From the NCBI RefSeq assembly GCF_009208555.1, contig NZ_WFLI01000042.1:1-50407 (forward strand): 50,407 nucleotides of DNA, read 5' to 3'. The position numbers were made by a program, and so were the translations under genes. This DNA comes from Janthinobacterium violaceinigrum. GTDB lineage: Bacteria; Pseudomonadota; Gammaproteobacteria; Burkholderiales; Burkholderiaceae_D. Of the stretch, positions 1 to 7,417 are shown in pieces (positions within the stretch are counted from its first letter, which is position 1; each line of letters begins with the position of its first letter). Under the pieces are notes generated by a model that saw only the letters and a program-made list of their open reading frames with translations, had not been told where the DNA came from and ran no database searches.

Positions 1-63
1 CAGCACCAGGCATGCTGCCTGCTGTTTGAACTCAGGGGAAAACGTGCGTCTTTGCTTGCTCAT
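1..63 (-). CDS. IS3-family transposase OrfA, N-terminal fragment
   Basis: An ATG at 63 opens a frame running off the left edge; the 21 visible residues start MSKQRRTFSPEFKQQA. Basic start followed by F-[ST]-x-EFK is the classical opening of the helix-turn-helix of IS3-family OrfA proteins (transposase_8 type). A GAGAGG ribosome site precedes the ATG. In the family OrfA binds the terminal repeats and is joined to OrfB by frameshifting. Only the start is visible, so it is not known whether the element is intact. Confidence 0.75.
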   Translation of the reverse strand, partial: MSKQRRTFSPEFKQQAACLVL

Positions 64-122
64 CAAACACCTCTCCATGGCGAGCATTCTCGCCTAAATC
101 AGTGTCCGGGTACATTAAACCA
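1..122 (-). mobile_element. End of an IS3-family insertion sequence (partial)
   Basis: The first bases encode the N-terminus of an IS3-type OrfA on the minus strand. Upstream of it lies a short leader ending in a TGG... terminus near position 122 (minus-strand TGGTTTAATGTACCCGGACA), which fits an IS terminal inverted repeat. The rest of the element is left of the window, so completeness, the other repeat and any target duplication cannot be seen. The exact boundary is inferred. Confidence 0.6.
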
Positions 123-181
123 CTACAGAGGGCAGGTCGATCTGGCCCAGTCAATCCTGCCAGCAAACGAACAAACCAAGT

Positions 182-1297
182 CTAATCACCAAACAGCGAA
201 AATTGCTGAAGCTTAACATCAGCGACTTTGATACCGCGCGTCTTTCCGCTAAGTGACTGCCTAAGTAGCGACAGGAACACACGGGTGTCGGCAAAGTAGT
301 TCGGATACGCCTTCGCCAGAGACCCCACAGACTCAACCGAGACAAGCACAGCGTCGTTTCCAGGCTTAGTTTTGCCTCGCTCCTCAGCTTCCATATAAGC
401 CACGGACGCAGCATCTTTCTGCTTCTCAGCGTAACCAGTGACCATCAAGGTCCCACGCTCTGGATCGAGCTGAAGTAAATAATAAAAGGCATTAATATCA
501 TCACCGTTCGACATTGCATGCACCGCTCGATTGAACTCAGTAAGGCGACTTTCCACCTGCAAATGACCAGCAAGGTAAGATAACTCAGCAATCAACTCAG
601 TCCGGTCAGCGGGTGTACCTGGAACAATTTGCCCACCCTCACGAAGTGCAATCGCGGACCCCATCAGCGAAAAAAAACGCTGCCACTCGGCACTTCCAAG
701 ACTTGACTTCAGCGCCTGCCCCGAGAACATTCCGACAGTCTCAACAGCGGTTGCCCAAGCATGCTGATAACGAGAACGAACCTGTAGTTCGATCTTCATC
801 CCGTTGTAGTCCTCATTCTTATCGGAATAGTAACGATAGATCAAATGAATACCACGGTAACCCGATGCCTTTGGGCACAAAATATAGTCATCGTGCGACG
901 CCAGAGAGTGCTTAATGCCACTTGTGCTCAAGTAGTAATCCTCAATGCGCTTAACAGTTGCTATGTTATGAACAATCGCCCTACAGCCACCGAGGTCCTG
1001 CATCTGCGACAGCTTCATCGTCGACCTGACGACAAGCTTTTGACTGATGGAAGCCATACGCTTGATCCGCTGTGCTATTAGCGCATCCCCACCAAACCGG
1101 CGGGCCACCGAACGGAGATTGATCTGCAACGTATTGAGCGGAAAAGCATGTGACGCCCTAAAGTTATTAATAGCCTCCAACGCCTCCAAATACTCGTCAA
1201 TATGATTGTGAAAGTAGTCATCTTCTTCACATAGAACCAGCATTTTGCCAGCCGCATTGACCTGCTGGACAGTGTATTTTGGAGTTATCCAGGCCAT
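182..1297 (-). CDS. RelA/SpoT-domain protein, CapRel-like fused toxin-antitoxin candidate
   Basis: A 371-residue protein from the ATG at 1297 (a GTG two codons upstream is an alternative). The alarmone-synthetase core is visible in order: the basic QRIKRMASISQKL segment at 76-88, MQDLGGCRAIV at 99-109 with Asp101, SGYRGIHLIY at 145-154 (G-loop), and IELQVRSRYQHAWA at 169-182 with catalytic Glu170. No HD hydrolase, TGS or ACT domain is present, so it is a small stand-alone synthetase. About 140 C-terminal residues follow, strand-rich, with a YPNY motif at 331-334 and an FxDT-like continuation. In CapRel proteins a C-terminal pseudo-zinc-finger domain with a YxxY motif blocks the synthetase until a phage capsid protein binds; toxic members pyrophosphorylate tRNA. 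It lies next to a P2-type portal gene, a known defence-gene position. The family assignment is by motif and architecture; the phage trigger and nucleotide substrate are unknown. Confidence 0.72.
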   Translation of the reverse strand: MAWITPKYTVQQVNAAGKMLVLCEEDDYFHNHIDEYLEALEAINNFRASHAFPLNTLQINLRSVARRFGGDALIAQRIKRMASISQKLVVRSTMKLSQMQDLGGCRAIVHNIATVKRIEDYYLSTSGIKHSLASHDDYILCPKASGYRGIHLIYRYYSDKNEDYNGMKIELQVRSRYQHAWATAVETVGMFSGQALKSSLGSAEWQRFFSLMGSAIALREGGQIVPGTPADRTELIAELSYLAGHLQVESRLTEFNRAVHAMSNGDDINAFYYLLQLDPERGTLMVTGYAEKQKDAASVAYMEAEERGKTKPGNDAVLVSVESVGSLAKAYPNYFADTRVFLSLLRQSLSGKTRGIKVADVKLQQFSLFGD

Positions 1298-1387
1298 ATT
1301 CACTTTCTAGCAAAAAACACAACTATACACCACTAAGATGCTTACTTGGTCAGAAGGAGGGAGATTGCGAAAGCTTTCTTGCGAGGC

Positions 1388-1417
1388 GCGAGGGTCAGGT
1401 CTGCCATTCGGACACGG
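1388..1417 (+). repeat. 30-nt inverted repeat, copy A (partner at 11938-11967)
   Basis: These 30 bases are the exact reverse complement of 11938-11967 (core TCTGCCATTCGGACAC). The two copies lie on either side of the prophage remnant. Bases beyond the 30 differ. This copy is between the CapRel-like gene and the 153-residue ORF. The function is unknown; it could be a dispersed family repeat or the scar of a mobile unit. Confidence 0.7.
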
Positions 1418-1522
1418 GCTGATGCATTGGGAACCCGCTGATCGATTCCGGCAGAAGGAGGTGTGTGATAATCCCAATATTGCAAGAAACCCATTTCTAA
1501 CTGAAATACTTTACGATCACAT

Positions 1523-1984
1523 ATGTCAAAAACACCGCTGAAACGCATCGCATACGTCCGACTCTCCCAAAACGGAAAACCGTATCCAATGCTTTGCCCA
1601 AGAGAGGACCTCGGCGCGAACGACCAGGTCGAAGTGCTGCTGCACGCCGATAGCCTTAATGCCACCTACATAGACGGCGTTATCACTGAAGTGACATGGC
1701 AGCGCTGGAAATGCCGCTCGAAGGTTCTAAATTGTCTGAGCGAGGTCACCTACACCATCGATGACACTGACGGTCTTAAATGGGTCCGTCATGTCGATCT
1801 AACGCGGCGCGCAGGCAAGACCGCAGAGCTGTCGGAGCCGAAAATAGCACCATATTTGAAGCAGTCGAAACGCGATGAGATGCTCCATATATACGAAGCA
1901 ACTGCTGGTGAGGACGGCGAGGACGCCTATCTCTGCGACGGAGTGTGGATCAGCCGTGATGGTTTGGTGAAGAGCAGCAACTGA
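1523..1984 (+). CDS. Hypothetical protein, 153 aa
   Basis: I do not recognise this protein. It starts MSKTPLKRIAYVRLSQNG and is soluble, acidic in its C-terminal half, with no signal peptide or membrane segment. The first 100 residues alternate short hydrophobic strands (VEVLL, TYIDGVI, VTYTIDD), suggesting a small beta-rich domain. It is transcribed divergently from the CapRel-like gene across a 225-base gap that contains the 30-nt repeat. The ribosome site before the ATG is poor. Base composition is lower in GC than the chromosome to the right, in keeping with island cargo. Confidence 0.6.
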   Translation: MSKTPLKRIAYVRLSQNGKPYPMLCPREDLGANDQVEVLLHADSLNATYIDGVITEVTWQRWKCRSKVLNCLSEVTYTIDDTDGLKWVRHVDLTRRAGKTAELSEPKIAPYLKQSKRDEMLHIYEATAGEDGEDAYLCDGVWISRDGLVKSSN

Positions 1985-2255
1985 GGTCCGACGCTCAATT
2001 GCTCCTCAGCCATACGGCTGCCCGGCCAATGCTGGACCGTGTCGTGAAGGACGAGGCATCCTTAACTGCACACAAACCATTAACTGCACTTCGCCCCCCT
2101 CAGGGCTGGCTATCCACTTATTCTTTCCAGTGTGCCCAAGGCTGGATAAGGTATAGGGCGACTACCTGCTTCCCATGCAGCCAAAAGTGCGCGGCGATAT
2201 GGGGATGCCGCCGTTCGCATGGTTTAGTAGAAAATTTTTTTTGCGCGGCAACCAA

Positions 2256-2277
2256 TTTACATAGAAAACGATGTAAA
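2256..2277 (+). promoter_or_regulatory. Candidate operator: TTTACAT-N8-ATGTAAA dyad
   Basis: A perfect 7-bp inverted repeat (2256-2262 and 2271-2277) with an 8-base AT-rich centre lies 28 bases before the start codon of the 119-residue HTH protein. Position and symmetry fit an autoregulatory operator. No protein binding is shown. Confidence 0.45.
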
Positions 2278-2304
2278 CTGAGTTTTCACATCAAAGGAAA
2301 ACTC

Positions 2305-2664
2305 ATGCCAAACGATAATGTTGTTCAAAAGACTCCTTCACCAATTCAGGCGCTGTTCATGAACCTTGGTGTCCAAAAGGTTAAGCGTTACGATAAATTT
2401 AGCATCGAATACGCGGAAGGTTTTTTGATCGTGACGATCAATCGCGGGAACGGTAGTGGTACCGTGGAAGTCATTAGAAAGCGACTAGACGGCGGATTCA
2501 TTGAGATGACCGCATTCGATCCGAACACGATGGATAGGGCTGAACGGGACACCCTGATAAAAAAATTGAAGCAGGATGGATTTTCTCAGTCCGAGATTGC
2601 TCGCAGAATTGGATTTACACAAGCAACAGTTAGCAATGCTTTACGAAAAATTTCAAGGGAATGA
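2305..2664 (+). CDS. Small HTH-domain protein, 119 aa
   Basis: The ATG at 2305 is chosen because AAAGGA lies just upstream and the longer upstream frame has no coding character. The N-terminal 75 residues are an unrecognised small alpha/beta region. Residues about 79-117 (DRAERDTLIKKLKQDGFSQS and following) match the sequence-specific helix-turn-helix of resolvase/sigma-region-4 type, with SQSEIARRIGFTQATVS as the two helices. A perfect dyad sits immediately upstream, so it may regulate its own transcription. It has its own promoter region and no close partner on the same strand. Role inferred: DNA-binding regulator of the island; no function is assigned to the N-terminal part. Confidence 0.65.
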   Translation: MPNDNVVQKTPSPIQALFMNLGVQKVKRYDKFSIEYAEGFLIVTINRGNGSGTVEVIRKRLDGGFIEMTAFDPNTMDRAERDTLIKKLKQDGFSQSEIARRIGFTQATVSNALRKISRE

Positions 2665-3029
2665 CCGGCTGGTGTAAAGCGGAAGCAGACCCTCAGAAAC
2701 TTAAAGTCTGTTGAAAACTTAGTGACGAACCGCAATCACTTAATCGCTGATCGCGAGCCAGGAAAAGCCAGTAGCAGCGCTTTAAACTCCCCTTCCTAGC
2801 CTAGGAAGACATTGATAAGAAAACGACTCAAAAGTGCGTCAAAACGCGTCAAAATTGATACGGCTTTTTTACCACATAGCATCAGTCCTTATGCAACTGC
2901 GGCCATGATGCAAATTTGAGTCAAAAGACCCCTATATAGCGGGCAGGTGTGGAGGGGGGACAACTGCGCGCGCCGGGCCGAAATGGGCTTTTTCCTTGCT
3001 TCTAGAGCAACATCAATCGTCGGGACGTG
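2665..3029. other. Gene-free stretch next to the portal operon; possible phage cos region
   Basis: No convincing gene is seen. The left half is AT-rich; the right half (about 2920-2985) turns G-rich, with a run of seven G's followed by ACAACTGCG. In P2-like phages the cos packaging site lies beyond the portal gene, so this is where it would be expected. I cannot point to the nick site, so the cos assignment is only positional. Confidence 0.25.
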
Positions 3030-3051
3030 AAAAAGCCGCCTCGTGGGCGGC
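3030..3051 (-). terminator. Rho-independent terminator of the portal/terminase operon
   Basis: GCCGCC (3035-3040) and GGCGGC (3046-3051) form a six-pair stem. On the minus strand it is followed by a run of T (AAAAA at 3030-3034 on the plus strand). It lies about 75 bases beyond the stop of the zinc-finger gene, at the end of the minus-strand P-Q operon. Confidence 0.65.
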
Positions 3052-3125
3052 CTGTGGGGGGCCTGGGGCGCGTTGGCGCGGCTGGGCCGTCACGGCCCGG
3101 CTCTGCCGGCTAGCGCGGCGTCCGG

Positions 3126-3341
3126 TCATCCTGGGCGGCCGGCGCGAGCCTTCGCCGCTTGCTCCTTCTCGTAATCGTCGCGGCAGTCCACGTTGCAGAA
3201 CGGCAGGCCGGGCGCCAGCGGCTCGTCACAGTAGTGGCAGGCGCCGTGCGCCACCAGGGCGGGCCGTCCGCGGACAGCGGCCAGGCCGCGCGCCACTTCG
3301 GCGAAGATGATTTTGTCCGTGTTGTCGACGTGATCGCTCAT
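3126..3341 (-). CDS. Small phage zinc-finger protein, 71 aa
   Basis: The ATG at 3341 overlaps the portal stop codon (ATGA), so the two are translationally coupled. Residues about 35-55 contain CHYCDEPLAPGLPFCNVDCR, a four-cysteine arrangement (C-x2-C, C-x3-C) that should bind zinc and resembles the TraR/DksA-type finger. Small proteins of this kind commonly sit downstream of the portal gene in P2-like prophages of Burkholderiales. Their job is not established; contact with host RNA polymerase is a guess from the finger type. The C-terminus is basic and short. Confidence 0.65.
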   Translation of the reverse strand: MSDHVDNTDKIIFAEVARGLAAVRGRPALVAHGACHYCDEPLAPGLPFCNVDCRDDYEKEQAAKARAGRPG

Positions 3342-4393
3342 TGCGCGCCCTCCGCCTTGGCCAGCTCATACGGGGCGAACTTCACCACTTCCACGCCCGC
3401 CCACTCGTTGATCGCCATGAACTGCGACTGCAGCGGCACCAGCTCGTTGCGGGCGAAGACGCGCGCGGCCGGTTCCACGGCGCCGAAGCCGCCGGCATTA
3501 TTCGGCAGGATGCCCATCAACTGGGGCGGCACGCGGTGGGCAGCCAGCTGGTCGTCGCGCGTCACGCTCTTGATGTTGAAAAACTCGTCCTTGGCGGCCA
3601 CGTCCGACACGGGCAGAATCTGGATGCCGTCCTTCTTGCCGTTCGGCGCATACATGAACAGGTTGCGGAAGTTGCCTGGCCCCTTGCTATCGCGCATGGC
3701 CTGACGCAGGTTGTCCACGTCCTGGGTGTTGGCGGCCGCATCCGTCATGTAGAAGACGAAACCGGCATGACTGCCGTTCTTGTAGTACTTGCGGCGGAAC
3801 AAGGTGGCCGCCTCGTTGAGCCAGGCCGACTGCAGCGCGCTCAGGTATTGCGGCACGCCGTACAGCTCCTGGTTGACGTCTGGTTCCATCAGGTGGAACA
3901 CGCCCCCCTTTTCGAACTGATGCGCCGTGCCGTGATTGGTGACGAAGAAATACGTGTCCCAGTCGATGCCGCGCCGCATGTACTTGGCCAGCGCATGCGC
4001 GTACGTCAACGGGCGCCCGCTACGGCTGGGCCGGTCTTCCAGATAGCAGTTGCCAAACGTCAGGAAGTCGAGCGCCAGGCGTTTGAAGGCGTCGCGCGAC
4101 AGGTATTTACTGGGCATCAGCGTGGATGCCAGCACGTTGGCCTTGAAGTGGATGGCGCTGGAATGGTGCACGCCGGCATTGAAGGACTTGGCCAGGCCGG
4201 CCAGGTTGATGGGCGGCTCGTACCACTCGCCGTTCTTCCAGCATTCGAAGCAGTCGAGAATATCGCCGTGCTCGAGCACGGGCGTGGGGTCGCCGAAGGA
4301 AAACGCCTGGATGCCGGCGGCCTCCGGCGGCGGCGCCGTGGTAGGGCCTGGTGCGGAGCGCGCGCGGGCGCGCTGATGTCGTGCTTTGCTCAA
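3338..4393 (-). CDS. Q: Phage portal protein, P2 gpQ family
   Basis: This 351-residue protein is close to the usual gpQ size (about 344). The TTG start at 4393 overlaps the terminase stop and gives MSKARHQR; a longer upstream frame would run inside the terminase gene. Family features include a Pro-rich N-terminus, FSFGDPTPVL, ILDCFECWKNGEWYEPP near residue 45, FLTFGNCYLE, GVPQYLSALQSAWLN and the C-terminal RVPPQLMGILPNN. Portal proteins form the dodecameric DNA channel at one vertex of the head. It lies in a minus-strand operon P-Q-zinc finger, as in P2. No frameshift is seen, so it may be intact, although the head genes it needs are missing here. Confidence 0.92.
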   Translation of the reverse strand: MSKARHQRARARSAPGPTTAPPPEAAGIQAFSFGDPTPVLEHGDILDCFECWKNGEWYEPPINLAGLAKSFNAGVHHSSAIHFKANVLASTLMPSKYLSRDAFKRLALDFLTFGNCYLEDRPSRSGRPLTYAHALAKYMRRGIDWDTYFFVTNHGTAHQFEKGGVFHLMEPDVNQELYGVPQYLSALQSAWLNEAATLFRRKYYKNGSHAGFVFYMTDAAANTQDVDNLRQAMRDSKGPGNFRNLFMYAPNGKKDGIQILPVSDVAAKDEFFNIKSVTRDDQLAAHRVPPQLMGILPNNAGGFGAVEPAARVFARNELVPLQSQFMAINEWAGVEVVKFAPYELAKAEGAQ

Positions 4394-6201
4394 GAGTAAA
4401 TCTCCATGATGGATTGGTTGTTGTCGGTACTGCCTTCGAATGGTTCGTGATCGAGCGCGTGCATGCAGGCCCATGCCAGGTCGGCGTGGCCCGTCTCATC
4501 GCTACGCCCGGCCACGTAGGTGACGTGCCGCCCGCTGGGCGTGAGGGTCTTGCGGATTGCCATGAACGATTGCGCGATGTCGATCCAGCCGGCGTCAAAT
4601 TCCAGCCGGCCCTTGCTGATAATGTTTTTGGCTTTCAGCACCATGCGCGTCTTGACTTCCGGCGAATAGTTGATGGCCGTGACGGCCGGGAAGAAGCCGC
4701 GCACGATAGGCAGCACGCCGATGCCCATGCCAGTCGTGTCGATGCCGATGTATTCGACGTTGTAGCGCTGGGTCATCTGGCGGATGGCCTCGGCATGGTC
4801 CTTGAAATCCTGGCCTCGCCACTGGTGGCGCTCGAGGATGCGGAACTTGCCGCCGGCCGTCATGGGCGGCGCCAGCACAACGCAGCCGGCGCTGTCGCCG
4901 TTCAAGGCCGGGTCGTAGCCAATCCACACGGGCCGGTTGCCGAAGGGGCGCAAGCCCAGCAGTGGCTTGTAGTCTTCCCATTCCACCCAGGAATCGACCA
5001 TGCAGCGCTGCAGCTCGTTCAAGGGAAAGACGCTGGCCGAGTCGTCGATAAAGTTGCACATCAACAGGTTTTCAAACTGGTCGGGGCTGTATTCGAAGTT
5101 GCGCAGCTCGTCGATGTCGAACAGGTTGCAGCCGCCGCGCTCGGCGTCGAGGATGGTGACGATCTGGCGCCATATCTTGTCTTCGCCCGTGTAGCCGGAC
5201 GCCAGGCGCTGGTGGCTGACATCGATGTTGAATTGCTCGGCCTTGGCGCGGCGCTTGTTGAACAGCTCGCCTGTCCAGAATGGGTAGGCTTGGTGCGTGG
5301 TCGATGATGGCGTGGAGAAATACGTCTTGCGCCATTTTTTGTGGATGGCCATGCCCGAGGCCACCTTGTTCAACTCCTGGAAATTCTGCGTCCAGAAAAA
5401 TTCATCGAAATAAAAATTGCCGTGGTAGCCCTGCGCCGTGCGCGCATTGGTGCCCAGGAAATACAGGTGGGCGCCGTTCGGCAGCACGATAGGGTCGCCC
5501 GTCAGGTCGATGCCGGCCGCCTCGCGGGCGAATTGCACGATGTATTGCTTGAAGACGTGGGCTTGCGACTTCGACGCGGACAGGAAAATCTGGTTGCGGC
5601 CCGTTTCCATGGCGTCGGCCAGCGCCTCGCGCGCGAAGTACCACGTGGCGCCGATCTGGCGCGACTTGAGGATGGCGCGCGTGCGCTGGTCGCCGTTGCG
5701 ATACCAGACCTTTTGATAATCGAAGAGCGAGTCCTGGAAGGCGTCGAGCAGCTGGATTTTCTGTTCTTCGCTGAAATCGTTGCGCGTCGGCTTCTTCTTT
5801 GGGCCGGCATTGCGGTTCGCCAGCTTCGGGTTGAGATCCACTTCGTTGCCGCCCGGCTGCTCGTAGCGGCGCACGCGCGCCGCCTGCACGATTGCGCGCA
5901 TCAGCAGATCGATTTCCTTGTAGTCGCTGCCGCTCTTGACCTCTTTTTCGATCAGCTTCACCAGGCGCAGTTCGGCCGCCGCTTCCACGTGCTCGATGGC
6001 CTGCGCCTTGTCCCATTCGTCGCGTGCCTTCCAGCTATTGATCGTGCTGCGCTTGATCCCCAAGTGGCGGGCGATGGACGAAATGCGCCAGCCCTTCCAG
6101 TACAAGGCGCGCGCGGCGCGTCGTGGCTCGGATTCGGGCACGGCCAGTTCGGCGATTTTTTCGTCCGCCGTTTGTTCGCTTGTTTTCTCGATTGTCAGCA
6201 T
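4390..6201 (-). CDS. P: Terminase large (ATPase) subunit, P2 gpP family
   Basis: From the ATG at 6201 (MLTIEKTSEQ) the protein has 603 residues, near the 590 of P2 gpP. The N-terminus carries a helix-turn-helix (ARALYWKGWRISSIARHLGI, then KRSTINSW). The ATPase region contains AILKSRQIGATWYFAREAL and a Walker-B-like GNFYFDEFFW. The C-terminal nuclease half begins at WIGYDPALNGDSAG with a conserved acidic residue and contains YIGIDTTGMG. The enzyme cuts phage DNA at cos and drives packaging through the portal. It is the first gene of the operon and overlaps the TTG of Q. No lesion is visible. It is divergent from the gpO stub. Confidence 0.93.
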   Translation of the reverse strand: MLTIEKTSEQTADEKIAELAVPESEPRRAARALYWKGWRISSIARHLGIKRSTINSWKARDEWDKAQAIEHVEAAAELRLVKLIEKEVKSGSDYKEIDLLMRAIVQAARVRRYEQPGGNEVDLNPKLANRNAGPKKKPTRNDFSEEQKIQLLDAFQDSLFDYQKVWYRNGDQRTRAILKSRQIGATWYFAREALADAMETGRNQIFLSASKSQAHVFKQYIVQFAREAAGIDLTGDPIVLPNGAHLYFLGTNARTAQGYHGNFYFDEFFWTQNFQELNKVASGMAIHKKWRKTYFSTPSSTTHQAYPFWTGELFNKRRAKAEQFNIDVSHQRLASGYTGEDKIWRQIVTILDAERGGCNLFDIDELRNFEYSPDQFENLLMCNFIDDSASVFPLNELQRCMVDSWVEWEDYKPLLGLRPFGNRPVWIGYDPALNGDSAGCVVLAPPMTAGGKFRILERHQWRGQDFKDHAEAIRQMTQRYNVEYIGIDTTGMGIGVLPIVRGFFPAVTAINYSPEVKTRMVLKAKNIISKGRLEFDAGWIDIAQSFMAIRKTLTPSGRHVTYVAGRSDETGHADLAWACMHALDHEPFEGSTDNNQSIMEIYS

Positions 6202-6337
6202 GCCGCCAGCGTAGGCCGCGCGCGCGCGGAACGGGGAAAGGCAAAAGTCGCTATAGCCCATAGCAACCCGCCCCGCATTGAATCGCCGGGCCAAGACGTT
6301 GACCATGGCGTTATCCGATCAACCGAGACCCACCACC

Positions 6338-6529
6338 ATGGCTAAATCCCAATTCTTCCGCGTCGCCACCGAAGGCGCCACCACGGACGGCCGCAACATC
6401 GACCGCGCCACCATCGAGCAGCTGGCCGCCAGCTACAACCCGAAAACCTACGGCGCGCGCATCTGGCTCGAGCACATCCGCGGCATCCTGCCCGACAGCC
6501 AATTCAAGGCCTACGGCGACGTGATTGGC
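6338..6529 (+). pseudogene. gpO capsid scaffold/protease, N-terminal stub
   Basis: The ATG at 6338 opens MAKSQFFRVATEGATTDGRN and continues through NPKTYGARIWLEHIRGILPD to KAYGDV. This is the N-terminus of the P2 gpO head scaffold and serine protease family (normally about 280 residues). Homology stops at about 6522; the following frame is antisense to an integrase fragment. The break coincides with GATTGGC at 6523-6529, whose inverted copy lies at 10143-10149. The protease active-site region is gone, so the gene is dead. It is divergent from P, exactly as in P2. Confidence 0.85.
6523..6529 (+). repeat. 7-bp inverted repeat at the left inversion breakpoint
   Basis: GATTGGC here and GCCAATC at 10143-10149 mark the two ends of a block whose phage genes run opposite to the expected direction. 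The repeat is short enough to be chance microhomology, but both copies fall precisely where gene homology breaks. Confidence 0.4.
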
Positions 6530-6712
6530 CGTGTAGTCAAAGCTGTTGGTGGCGATGGCATGCAGGATCGCCGCCCGGTGGTTCTCGGCCCGTTTCAGAT
6601 TAGCGGAGGTGGGCTTGAGCGCGATCCTTTCCCTGCACCTGGTGCCGCGATACATGAAGGTGATTTCGATGCTGCTTTCCGATGCAGCTTTAACACCTCG
6701 CCCGTCGGCATT
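6530..6712 (-). pseudogene. Phage tyrosine integrase, N-terminal fragment
   Basis: In the minus-strand frame the segment GRGVKAASESSIEITFMYRG, then CRERIALKP and ANLKRAENHRAAILHAI, ending FDY, is the arm-type DNA-binding N-terminus of a phage integrase (DUF3596-like). It has no start codon of its own and is fused in frame behind a tail-fibre fragment. It ends at the GATTGGC breakpoint. The matching C-terminus of an integrase is at 10144-10383 on the opposite strand, so the two are probably remains of one gene that also lost its middle. Confidence 0.7.
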
Positions 6713-6730
6713 CACGCCAACGTATTTCAC

Positions 6731-6883
6731 CATGCTCCCTTGTGCCTGCTGCACAAACTCGGTGTTGGCCAGCTGGCGCGACTCGTTGAACTTCGGCAGT
6801 GTTGCCACTTCTTTTTTACTGTATTGCGAATGCGGATCGGCAGCAGCCAAGTGCTTGGCCAGTTGCTGGTCGCCATAGGCGCG
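6731..6883 (-). pseudogene. Phage tail-fibre fragment
   Basis: About 50 residues in the same open frame as the V remnant read GDQQLAKHLAAADPHSQYSK and then NESRQLANTEFVQQAQG. The DPHxQY motif and the ANTEFVQ repeat are typical of P2-type tail fibres (gpH). Only this piece remains: W, J and I, which lie between V and H in P2, are deleted, and the segment is fused to V on one side and to the integrase fragment on the other. Confidence 0.6.
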
Positions 6884-6892
6884 TGCGCTGGT

Positions 6893-7246
6893 GGCCGTCA
6901 GGGCGTGGGCCGCATGGTCGTACTGCAGCACGGCGCCATCAGGGTAATGCGTGGTGTGGATGGTCGGGCTGGACTCGGGTGCGTCAAACGCCTGCGAGTA
7001 CAGAGCGGGCAGGATGATGCCGCGCGTCAGGTCGCCGCCAGGGGAAAAGACGATCACTTGTTCGCCGACGGTGGGTGCCGACCAGGTGCGCGTGCCACCG
7101 GCGCGCCGGGTGGCCCATTTCAGCCATTCGGTGGTGAGTGTCGGCCCGAGCCGCACGCGCGCCTTGGCCCCTTTGACCTCGGCGATGGTGCCCAGGCGGA
7201 TCAGGTTTTGCAGCAAGCGGAGCAGGTCGGACTGGTCGGCGTTCAT
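6893..7246 (-). pseudogene. Baseplate assembly protein gpV, truncated
   Basis: The ATG at 7246 gives MNADQSDLLRLLQNLIRLGT, followed by GPTLTTEWLKW and TVGEQVIVFSPGGDL, the N-terminal OB-fold region of P2 gpV, the membrane-piercing spike. Homology ends at about residue 118. The frame then continues without a stop through tail-fibre and integrase fragments and on antisense to gpO, ending at 6311. The C-terminal spike tip is missing, so a functional product is unlikely, though a chimeric protein of about 312 residues could be made. Confidence 0.8.
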
Positions 7247-7417
7247 GCAGTGCATGTTGCCGAAGTCCGCGTGCGGATGCACGCGGGGGCGGGTTGATAT
7301 GCGGTTTATTGACTATGAAAAATATAAGTCACTCCACATTAGACTTCCTTTTGGAGACTAAGTCAGAGTTTAACTGTTGCCACAGATCGAAATTTAGAAT
7401 AACAGGCTGACAAGGAT

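Noticed and set aside
1365..1541. A plus-strand ORF after an AAGGAGG site, starting at a TTG
   Set aside because: It contains the 30-nt repeat and has no recognisable protein features. A second strong AAGGAGGT at about 1456 leads straight to stop codons, so these ribosome-site-like sequences are probably chance or remnants.
7302..7361. A 20-codon plus-strand reading frame after the gpV region
   Set aside because: Too short, with no ribosome site; probably debris at the junction between V and the moron gene.
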